Notes under the pieces: generated by a model
What the model was told of the DNA's origin: nothing
Databases searched by the model: none
What the model saw: the letters and a program-made list of their open reading frames with translations, nothing else
Shown here: piece after piece, positions 1 through 5,160 of the stretch
Numbering within the stretch: the first letter of the stretch is position 1
Layout: each line of letters begins with the position of its first letter
Assembly: GCA_964345695.1 (NCBI GenBank)
Contig: CAYFSC010000147.1
Coordinates: forward strand, 1-7,651
Source: CAYFSC01 sp964345695
Lineage (GTDB): Bacteria > Bacteroidota > Rhodothermia > Rhodothermales > Salinibacteraceae
DNA: 7,651 bases
Reading direction: 5' to 3'
Position numbers and translations under genes: made by a program

Positions 1-8
1 TCAACTAC

Positions 9-1073
9 ATGTCTATGACGCCCATCTCCTCTCGCCGCCTGCTCATTGCTCTTCCGGCTCTCATTGTCGGGCTGTTGGCTTGGACCGGGTGCGGCGGTCA
101 AGAAAGCGAGAGTTCGAATGGAGAGGACGCGGTCCCTTACGCGGTCGGATCGCCGCTCCAGGATTCGACGATGGCGCTCATGGTCTCGTCGGAGTACGGC
201 AGCGACACGCTGACGGCAGCCGAATACCAGCAGCAGATGCAATTTGCCATGCAACGGGTGCCCCCGAATCAGCGATCCGGCAACCAGATGCAGCAGATGC
301 ATCGCCAGGTGGTGCGGCAGACCGTGAGCCGGCACGTGCTGCAGGGCGAGGCGCGGCGCTCGGACATCGAGATCGACTCGGCCCAGGTCGAGTCTCAACT
401 TCAGGGCATCCAGTCGCGCTACGACAACCGCGAAGCGTTCCTGGAGCAACTCGCGCAGAACAATATCACGGTCGACTCCCTGCGTCGCTACATCGCCTCG
501 CAGTTGCGCCAGCAGCAGGTCCAGCAGCGCATGGCGGAGACGGCCGAAACGCCCTCGGAGGACGAAGTGCAGTCATACAGCCAGGAGAACCGCCGCATCG
601 GTGCCCAACACATCCTGATTCGCGTCGGTGAGGATGCACCGCAGGCCAAGATCGATTCCGCCCGGCAGGCTGCAGAAGCACTCGTGGACAGCGCCCAGAT
701 GGAGGACGTGGACTTTGCCGAATTGGCTCGGCGCCACAGCGAGGGCCCGTCGGCAGAGCGTGGCGGCAACCTGGGCCTCTTCAGCCGCGACCGCATGGTG
801 GAGCCCTTCGCCGAGGCGGCCTACGCGTTGAGCGACTCGGGCGATGTCGCGCCGGAGCCGGTGCGCACTCGCTTCGGCTTTCACGTCATCCGCCTGACGA
901 ATCCCGGCGAGCCGCTCGAAACGACCAAGGCTCGCCAGCAGATGATGCAACAACGCCGCCAGGATGCGGTCGAAAGCGAAATGAACACCCTCATGGACAA
1001 GGTGACTGTACGCGCCAATCCGAGCATCGTGATGGCGGGACTCTACGACGAAAGCGGCAACGCGTCCTCGTAG
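9..1073 (+). CDS. SurA/PpiC-like parvulin peptidyl-prolyl isomerase, probable lipoprotein
   Basis: A 354-residue parvulin-type prolyl isomerase, expected to help fold envelope and outer-membrane proteins on the periplasmic side. Residues 7-28 form a signal peptide with basic residues R9-R10, a hydrophobic core and a Cys at 28 preceded by Trp-Thr-Gly, which is lipobox-like although Trp at -3 is unusual. Residues about 60-180 are a helical SurA-N-type chaperone segment, rich in Gln, including the typical 'ITVDSLRRYIASQLR' stretch at 153-167. Residues about 197-296 are the rotamase domain: AQHILI (199-204), RGGNLGLF (251-258), a PV.TRFGFHVI segment (284-294), and conserved His201 and His292. A Gln- and Met-rich helical tail follows. 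The start at 9 is chosen because the signal peptide begins there; only 8 bases lie upstream, so no RBS or promoter can be judged. The thioesterase gene follows within 10-76 bases on the same strand, suggesting co-transcription. The family call is secure; the lipid anchor is inferred. Confidence 0.9.
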   Translation: MSMTPISSRRLLIALPALIVGLLAWTGCGGQESESSNGEDAVPYAVGSPLQDSTMALMVSSEYGSDTLTAAEYQQQMQFAMQRVPPNQRSGNQMQQMHRQVVRQTVSRHVLQGEARRSDIEIDSAQVESQLQGIQSRYDNREAFLEQLAQNNITVDSLRRYIASQLRQQQVQQRMAETAETPSEDEVQSYSQENRRIGAQHILIRVGEDAPQAKIDSARQAAEALVDSAQMEDVDFAELARRHSEGPSAERGGNLGLFSRDRMVEPFAEAAYALSDSGDVAPEPVRTRFGFHVIRLTNPGEPLETTKARQQMMQQRRQDAVESEMNTLMDKVTVRANPSIVMAGLYDESGNASS

Positions 1074-1083
1074 CCGTCAGGGG

Positions 1084-1920
1084 ATGCATCCGTCCCGCCC
1101 TCGGGTGAGCGTGCCCCCCGGTTTCTCCTGGCCCAACCGAACGACAGGCATGCCTTCTGCCGGCATCTGGACCGAGGCATTCCCCGTCCGCTCGTACGAG
1201 GTCACCCCACACGGCACGGCTTCGGTGCTCGCTGTGTGCGACTACCTGCAGGAGGCGGCCGGTCACCATGCGCAGGCCCTCGGCGTGTCCATGCAGGATT
1301 TGCTTCGCGAGGGACGAGCCTGGGTGCTGGCGCATCTGCGCCTGCAGGTCGAGCGGCTGCCGCAGTGGGGCCAGGAGGTCGTGGTCGAGACGTGGCCGTC
1401 CGGGCTGGACGGGCTGTACGCTACGCGCGAGTTCGTGCTGCATGCCGAGTCCAGCGACCCGATCGCCCGCGGAACCAGTGCGTGGCTGGTTATCGACACC
1501 GAACAGCGGCGTCCCCTGCGCCCGCCGCGCGCGCTGCACACGATCGAAACGCCTGACCGCTCGCCGCCGCTTCCGCACGCGACCGACGACCTGCCCGTGC
1601 CCACGCGGACCGATTGCGAGCGATCGTTCGCCGTTCGGTACCACGACCTCGATCTGAACCGGCATGTCAATAACGTTCGCTACTTAGAGTGGGCGCTCGA
1701 GACGCTTCCGCCCGAGGTTCATGACACGTACCGGTGCACTGGCCTCACGCTGCAGTTTAAGGCCGAAACGAGGGTGCACGACCCGGTCCACGCTTCCGCC
1801 CGCCTCGTGGAGGAGGGCAGTACGCTGCGAGCCCGTCACTGCCTCCGTCGGCCCGATGCAGACCGCACCCTCGCTCTGGCAGCCACAACGTGGGAAAAGC
1901 GGAGAGAAGGCAACAAATGA
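1084..1920 (+). CDS. Acyl-ACP thioesterase (FatA/FatB-like double hotdog)
   Basis: Cytosolic enzyme expected to hydrolyse acyl-acyl carrier protein and release free fatty acids, related to plant FatA/FatB and bacterial acyl-ACP thioesterases. Numbering is from the ATG at 1084 (278 residues). The first hotdog domain spans about 29-145: IWTEAFPVRSYEV (28-40), CDYLQEAAGHHA (52-63) and RGTSAWLVIDTEQRR (129-143). The second spans about 178-270 and holds the family hallmark DLDLNRHVNN at 188-197. By analogy with plant FatB, Asp190, Asn192, His194 and Glu228 (in FKAETR) are the likely catalytic set, and all are present. The homologous part begins only near residue 26, so the ATG at 1150 (residue 23) may be the true start; that would give 256 residues and a 76-base gap after the isomerase. 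The 1084 start has an AGGGG immediately before the ATG, too close for a normal RBS. Chain-length preference cannot be read from the sequence. The gene is convergent with the PepSY gene 33 bases downstream. Confidence 0.88.
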   Translation: MHPSRPRVSVPPGFSWPNRTTGMPSAGIWTEAFPVRSYEVTPHGTASVLAVCDYLQEAAGHHAQALGVSMQDLLREGRAWVLAHLRLQVERLPQWGQEVVVETWPSGLDGLYATREFVLHAESSDPIARGTSAWLVIDTEQRRPLRPPRALHTIETPDRSPPLPHATDDLPVPTRTDCERSFAVRYHDLDLNRHVNNVRYLEWALETLPPEVHDTYRCTGLTLQFKAETRVHDPVHASARLVEEGSTLRARHCLRRPDADRTLALAATTWEKRREGNK

Positions 1921-1953
1921 GACGTCGGCCAGTCGGTCGCAGAGAGGCGCACG

Positions 1954-2523
1954 TCACGAAGAATCGCCGGGTAGTTCCGCCTTCTTGACACCGGCGGCCT
2001 CGACTCGGTCGCGGCGCTTACGATTCCAGCGGATGCTGTGCGGCAAGTAGAACAGGTACACGCCGGTTCCCCACAGGCCGAAGACCAGCACCGCAGAAGG
2101 CAGAAAAATCCAGAGCTTCGCCTTGTCGTGGAACCAGGAGCCGTCGTGGATGGACTCGATGAGATCGGAGCGGCGCTGGGCCACCTGGAGCACCGTCCCC
2201 GTCTGGGCGTCGACCTGTACCTCCCAGCCGTTCGTGCCCCGGACCTTGACCACCCCGTCGTCCGGCCGCACGTCGAGGCGATCCACGTCGGTCCACGTTT
2301 GGATGCCGGCCTGTTCGGCACTGCGAGCGGCCTCCAGTACTGCCTCAAACGAGAGGGCCGGCGCTCCAGGCGAGCCGGTTTGCGTGGGCGGTTGGATCCA
2401 GTCGAACGGCTTCTTCACTTGCAGCAGCAGCCCGCTCACGAGAACGATGAAGAACGGCACCACGATGAGCATGGTGGCCCAGCGGTGCAGCTTGCGCATG
2501 AGGACCGGGGCGTTCCACTTCAT
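1954..2523 (-). CDS. Small PepSY-type inner-membrane protein (two transmembrane helices)
   Basis: A 189-residue PepSY/PepSY_TM family membrane protein. The N-terminus carries the family's LHRW motif (residues 12-15) leading into transmembrane helix 1 (about 16-36). A periplasmic segment (about 40-130) contains a PepSY-like repeat: a helix with AVLEAARSAEQAG (61-73), then strands ending in EVQVDAQTGTVL (101-112). An IHDGSWF motif (125-131) precedes transmembrane helix 2 (about 138-160), and a basic cytoplasmic tail (RWNRKRRDR, 165-173) fits the positive-inside rule. His13 and His126 sit where larger PepSY_TM proteins keep conserved His residues that may bind haem or metal. This is a minimal version of a family whose larger members (PiuB/FoxB-like) have more helices and act in siderophore-iron reduction; whether it has redox activity is unknown. 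No RBS is visible before the ATG at 2521-2523. It lies 185 bases downstream of the lipocalin-like gene on the same strand, so the two may be co-transcribed. Confidence 0.85.
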   Translation of the reverse strand: MKWNAPVLMRKLHRWATMLIVVPFFIVLVSGLLLQVKKPFDWIQPPTQTGSPGAPALSFEAVLEAARSAEQAGIQTWTDVDRLDVRPDDGVVKVRGTNGWEVQVDAQTGTVLQVAQRRSDLIESIHDGSWFHDKAKLWIFLPSAVLVFGLWGTGVYLFYLPHSIRWNRKRRDRVEAAGVKKAELPGDSS

Positions 2524-2708
2524 GAACGGTGGGGAAGACTGCGGGGAGCCATAGCGAAGGCGTCGGGAGAAATGGATTCGCCGAGGTCCGCGTTCCCACG
2601 CCGACGAGACCCCGCTCCCTCACGCCGTTCGCGTTCCTTCCGGGCTTCCTCGGCCGCGGTCGATCGGTCCCTGCATCGAATGTCGAGGCCCTGGCCCCCG
2701 TGTCGCCG
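2524..2708. other. Intergenic spacer between the lipocalin-like and PepSY genes
   Basis: A 185-base spacer between two genes transcribed leftward. It is very GC-rich. I see no convincing promoter, RBS, terminator with a U-run, or small gene. A 6-bp inverted match (CGTCGG at 2561-2566 and CCGACG at 2601-2606) has a 34-base loop and carries no weight alone. Long reading frames through the spacer continue antisense through the flanking genes and look like GC-driven shadows. Confidence 0.5.
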
Positions 2709-3203
2709 CTATCGGTCTTCTCCGCTGGAGGTGGACACGCTGCTGCTGTCTTCCAAGGCCTGCCGCACCTGGCGGGAGTCAACACGCTTCCACACTTCCC
2801 GCAGCCTGTAGTTGCCGAGGTCGCCGATGTGGTACCACGTGTCGCCCTCCACGCGTGCCGTGAACCGCAGCGTTTGGCCGGCGAAGCCGGGATCGGAGTG
2901 GTACTCCACGTGCTCGATGTACACGTTCCTCTCCGGATAGTATTCGTACCGCCCGCCGCCGGCCAGCACCTCCTCGCCGTCTTCCGTCTCGCGTCCCCAG
3001 GCAAAGTGCGTCGAGTTCAGGATCTTGTAGCCTGGGCCCCACCGATCGCTCTGGTCCGCGACCGAGTCGGGGTAGACGAGCTCCTGGCGAACCATCCTCC
3101 AGGTGCCTTCAAGCTCGTTCGAGGGAAGTTGCGCCGTCGCCGTCGGAGCAACGAACAGCGTGAGCACGATCGCGACCGTATAACTCTTAACCCATGTGCG
3201 CAT
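2709..3203 (-). CDS. Secreted lipocalin-like protein (DUF4488-type)
   Basis: A 164-residue exported protein. Residues 1-24 are a classical signal peptide: Lys6, a hydrophobic core and a cleavage site after TATA, giving a mature start at Gln25. No Cys follows, so it should be soluble and periplasmic or secreted, not a lipoprotein. The mature part opens with LEGTWRMV (31-38), the G-x-W strand typical of lipocalin-like small beta-barrels. It continues through KILNSTHFAWG (60-70), GGGRYEYY (82-89), YIEHVEY (95-101), a strand pair near 110-127, and ends with LREVWKRV (134-141). This order (KIL..F, G.Y, Y.EH.., E.WKR) matches my recollection of DUF4488/lipocalin-like proteins of Bacteroidota. The ligand is unknown. 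The last 20 residues are a low-complexity Ser/Asp/Glu tail. The start ATG (3201-3203) is supported by the signal peptide. A palindrome and promoter-like element lie just upstream. The PepSY gene follows 185 bases downstream. Confidence 0.75.
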   Translation of the reverse strand: MRTWVKSYTVAIVLTLFVAPTATAQLPSNELEGTWRMVRQELVYPDSVADQSDRWGPGYKILNSTHFAWGRETEDGEEVLAGGGRYEYYPERNVYIEHVEYHSDPGFAGQTLRFTARVEGDTWYHIGDLGNYRLREVWKRVDSRQVRQALEDSSSVSTSSGEDR

Positions 3204-3220
3204 GGTGACTGCCTGTTTGG

Positions 3221-3239
3221 ATTCACGGTTTTCGTGAAT
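3221..3239. repeat. Perfect inverted repeat upstream of the lipocalin-like gene
   Basis: ATTCACG (3221-3227), a 5-base spacer and CGTGAAT (3233-3239) form a perfect 7-bp inverted repeat ending 18 bases upstream of the start codon of the leftward lipocalin-like gene. If the promoter proposed at 3250-3280 is right, this element lies in the 5' untranslated leader, where it could act as an RNA hairpin or as a repressor operator. The repeat is directly visible; its role is inferred. Confidence 0.55.
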
Positions 3240-3240
3240 G

Positions 3241-3253
3241 TTCGTTGAACGAA
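3241..3253. promoter_or_regulatory. Odd palindrome overlapping a -10-like element (candidate operator)
   Basis: TTCGTT, a central G, and AACGAA form a perfect 13-base palindrome with 6-bp arms. It begins one base after the 3221-3239 inverted repeat. On the minus strand its distal arm overlaps the end of TACCTTCG, a -10-like element. Binding of a dimeric regulator here would block RNA polymerase at the lipocalin-like promoter. No regulator gene is in the window, so the binding protein is unknown. Confidence 0.4.
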
Positions 3254-3280
3254 GGTAGTCATGCGAAGCGCTTTTTTCAA
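3250..3280 (-). promoter_or_regulatory. Candidate promoter for the lipocalin-like gene
   Basis: Read on the minus strand, TTGAAA (3280-3275) is followed by a 17-base spacer and TACCTT (3257-3252), the latter inside TACCTTCG (3257-3250). This resembles a sigma-70 -35/-10 pair, and also the TAnnTTTG-like -7 element described for Bacteroidota. A transcript would begin near 3243, about 40 bases before the start codon, and would carry the ATTCACG hairpin in its leader. This is assigned by eye; the start site is not demonstrated. Confidence 0.35.
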
Positions 3281-3334
3281 CATCAACTTTACATCCGTAC
3301 TGGACCCGGGTCTTTCCCCAGCAGACTTTCGCAC

Positions 3335-3351
3335 AACCGTGACGGTTTTTT
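3335..3351. promoter_or_regulatory. Second odd palindrome followed by a T-run in the serA upstream region
   Basis: AACCGT, a central G and ACGGTT form a perfect 13-base palindrome (3335-3347), and the T-run extends to 3351 on the plus strand. It has the same 6-1-6 layout with central G as the palindrome at 3241-3253, but different arms. As RNA it could fold only into a 4-5 bp stem with a tiny loop plus a U-run, which would be a weak terminator or attenuator; as DNA it is a plausible operator. It lies about 100 bases upstream of the preferred serA start. Confidence 0.35.
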
Positions 3352-3449
3352 CAGTCAAGCCCACGAACAAATGCGCGCGGGCATGCGTGACTCGGAACGT
3401 ATTGTTGCCTGTTCGTTGTCCAGAACTTTCACCTCGATCGACGCTCCGT

Positions 3450-4802
3450 ATGGAAGCCACCGAAACTCTTCCGCAGACCCGTTTCCTGAATGCTCGCTTT
3501 CAGCATGCCCTCATCCTGGAAGAGCCCGATCCGAGTCTCGATGAGCACCTGCGGGAGCAGGGCATCGAGCCGGAGCGCGTTCCGAAGCCGGACTGCTACG
3601 ATGTCGATGCCATCGTGCAGCGTCTGGAGGAAGGGCAGCACGACCTGCTCTTCAAGCGAAGCCGGTTCGTGGTGAACGAGCGCGTGCTGCAGGCCTCGCG
3701 CAACCTGGCGGCCGTCATGCTCTGCTGCATCGGCGATGACTCGGTCGACAAGGCCGCCTGCGCCCGCGAAGGCGTTCTTGTGATCAACGACCCGGTGAGC
3801 AACGGGCGCTCCGTTGTGGAGATGGTGTTCGGCGAGATGATCTGCCTGGCCCGTCGTATCTTTTCGGCGAATGAGGCCGGACGGCGGCATCTGTGGACGA
3901 AAGACAGCACGCGCCGCTTCGAGCTCAAGGGCAAGACCTTGTCTATTATCGGGTTGGGCAACATCGGCAAGCAGGTGGCCCGCGTGGCCGACTCGTTCGG
4001 CATGGACATCTGCTTCTACGATCGGTCGGACGTGGCCCGGGAGGTGGGCACGACGCTGGGATGGACCTCGTGCAACTCCATCGACGACGCCTTTCGCAGC
4101 GGCGACTTCGTCACCGTCCATGTCTCGGCCGAAGATCCGCAGGGTGAACCGAACCGCGGTTTGCTCACATACGACCACTTCCGTCAGCTTGCGGCCGATC
4201 GGCCCGACAACAGTCCGCGCGGGTTCATCAATGCGGCCCGCGGCTTCCTCTACGACCCGTCCGATTTGAAGCGTGCGATCGACGAGGGGCACGTGCGTGC
4301 GGCCGCCATCGACGTGTATCCCGACGAGCCGGGCAGCAACGGCGACGAGTGGGACAACCCGTACGCCGATCTCGACGAGGTCATTACCACGCCCCACATT
4401 GGCGCCGCGACGCAGGAGGCGCAGCCACGCATCGCCGCCCACATGGCCACGTCGACGCGCCTGCTGAACGAGGCCGGCACCATGCGCGACACGGTGTATC
4501 AGCCCGGTCGGACAATCGGTGTGAATGCCGACCCGCCGTGCTGGGGACTCACGGTGGTCCACAGCGACATTCGGGGAACCAAGAAGGCCATCGACGACAC
4601 GATCTACAAGGCCGGGGCCAGCAACCTGCAGTCCAACCACTGTGACTTTCCCGACTTCGGCGTCGCCTACGACATCAACGCCCTCGACCAGAAGCTCTCC
4701 GATCACGAGCTGGAGCACATGATCGAGAATGCCGCCGAACTGACCGGCGATCCGAACGCCATCCGGTCCATCCGCCAATTCCCCATCGAGAAGGGCACGT
4801 GA
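3450..4802 (+). CDS. serA: D-3-phosphoglycerate dehydrogenase, SerA type with C-terminal ACT-like domain
   Basis: NAD-dependent 2-hydroxyacid dehydrogenase, most likely the first step of serine synthesis (3-phosphoglycerate to 3-phosphohydroxypyruvate) in the cytosol. Numbering is from the ATG at 3450 (450 residues; E. coli SerA has about 410). Residues about 18-130 are the first part of the substrate domain, with the SerA-like SNGRSVVEMVFGEM (117-130). Residues about 160-320 are the Rossmann domain: GLGNIG (168-173), Asp191 at the NAD-selecting position, INAARG (260-265) with catalytic Arg264, DVYPDEP (288-294) with Glu293, and TPHIGAATQEAQ (314-325) with His316. Residues about 365-445 resemble a regulatory ACT domain. 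The frame is open back to 3261, but those 63 extra codons resemble no dehydrogenase and run through palindromes, so 3450 is preferred; no clear RBS is seen. No serB or serC lies nearby. A related activity such as 2-oxoglutarate reduction is possible. The gene is divergent from the lipocalin-like gene and convergent with the receptor. Confidence 0.88.
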   Translation: MEATETLPQTRFLNARFQHALILEEPDPSLDEHLREQGIEPERVPKPDCYDVDAIVQRLEEGQHDLLFKRSRFVVNERVLQASRNLAAVMLCCIGDDSVDKAACAREGVLVINDPVSNGRSVVEMVFGEMICLARRIFSANEAGRRHLWTKDSTRRFELKGKTLSIIGLGNIGKQVARVADSFGMDICFYDRSDVAREVGTTLGWTSCNSIDDAFRSGDFVTVHVSAEDPQGEPNRGLLTYDHFRQLAADRPDNSPRGFINAARGFLYDPSDLKRAIDEGHVRAAAIDVYPDEPGSNGDEWDNPYADLDEVITTPHIGAATQEAQPRIAAHMATSTRLLNEAGTMRDTVYQPGRTIGVNADPPCWGLTVVHSDIRGTKKAIDDTIYKAGASNLQSNHCDFPDFGVAYDINALDQKLSDHELEHMIENAAELTGDPNAIRSIRQFPIEKGT

Positions 4803-4810
4803 TCGCGTTT

Positions 4811-4845
4811 CGGAGTTCGGGGTTCGGAGTTTCGAGTTCCGAGGA
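4811..4845. repeat. Degenerate heptamer tandem repeat (CGGAGTT)
   Basis: Five adjacent 7-base units: CGGAGTT (4811), CGGGGTT (4818), CGGAGTT (4825), TCGAGTT (4832) and CCGAGGA (4839). The preceding CGCGTTT (4804-4810) may be a further decayed copy. The array starts just after the serA stop codon. Within it, TCGGA (4824-4828) and TCCGA (4838-4842) could pair as a short hairpin in a serA transcript, but there is no U-run. Confidence 0.75.
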
Positions 4846-4881
4846 GAACGTTGGAGTGCAGGAAGAGGAAATGCGAGAGAA

Positions 4882-4917
4882 GCTCTGGAGGCTACGGATG
4901 CTCTGGAGGCTCTGGAG
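4882..4917. repeat. Nonamer tandem repeat (GCTCTGGAG)
   Basis: Four adjacent 9-base units: GCTCTGGAG (4882), the variant GCTACGGAT (4891), then GCTCTGGAG twice (4900 and 4909). Three of the four units are identical. The array lies inside a purine-rich stretch (4841-4960, about 76% A+G on the plus strand) and does not belong to a supported coding frame. Confidence 0.8.
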
Positions 4918-4986
4918 GAAAGGAAGAAAGGACGAATGGAAGACGCAGAGTGAAGGGGCAGAAATCCCCAATCATCCTCGTGCCTG

Positions 4987-5160
4987 AACACCCAAGCACC
5001 CAAACACTCGAGCACGCAAACACCTGANNNNNNNNNNNNNNNNNNNNNNNNNNNNNNNNNNNNNNNNNNNNNNNNNNNNNNNNNNNNNNNNNNNNNNNNN
5101 NNNNNNNNNNNNNNNNNNNNNNNNNNNGAGCACGCAAACACCTGAACACTCGAACACGTC
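4987..5160. repeat. Octamer tandem repeat (ARCACNNN) interrupted by the assembly gap
   Basis: Nine 8-base units are visible, all beginning A-R-C-A-C. On the left are AACACCCA (4987), AGCACCCA (4995), AACACTCG (5003), AGCACGCA (5011) and AACACCTG (5019). On the right of the gap are AGCACGCA (5129), AACACCTG (5137), AACACTCG (5145) and AACACGTC (5153). A decayed unit may precede at 4979-4986. The last unit overlaps the receptor's stop codon (5159-5161) by two bases. The true copy number is unknown because of the gap. Confidence 0.85.
5028..5127. other. Assembly gap of 100 N
   Basis: Exactly 100 N, a conventional placeholder for a gap of unknown size. The 18 bases ending at 5027 are identical to the 18 bases starting at 5128, both being octamer-repeat units. 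The assembler therefore broke inside the repeat, and the real missing length may be zero or much longer. Confidence 0.97.

Larger units (their letters stand above)
4803..5158. other. Gene-free convergent intergenic region made of short tandem repeats
   Basis: This 356-base stretch separates the 3' ends of serA (+) and the receptor gene (-). It holds the heptamer, nonamer and octamer arrays plus the gap. The segment 4918-4978 between the nonamer and octamer arrays shows only a purine-rich run and a small GGGG/CCCC inverted match. The reading frames that cross it pass through repeats or N and have no recognisable protein features. No tRNA or other RNA gene is apparent. Confidence 0.75.

Noticed and set aside
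1921..1955. Inverted repeat in the convergent gap between the thioesterase and PepSY genes (GACGT..GCC with GGC..ACGTC)
   Set aside because: The stem has two internal mismatches, a 15-base loop and no T-run. Its position suits a bidirectional terminator, but the structure is too weak to call.
2038..3248. Plus-strand open frames of 257 and 239 codons across the PepSY and lipocalin-like genes
   Set aside because: The minus-strand products have a signal peptide, transmembrane helices and family motifs. The plus-strand frames have none and are biased in composition.
3240..3250. LexA-type box (GTTC-N3-GAAC)
   Set aside because: The spacing does not match known GAAC-N4-GTTC-type boxes, the orientation is reversed, and the flanking genes are not DNA-damage genes.
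4955..4969. GGGG/CCCC hairpin with a 7-base loop near the octamer array
   Set aside because: Only four pairs and no U-run; it is not distinguishable from chance in this GC-rich sequence.
4811..5160. CRISPR array
   Set aside because: Repeat units of 7-9 bases without unique spacers and without cas genes are simple tandem repeats, not CRISPR.
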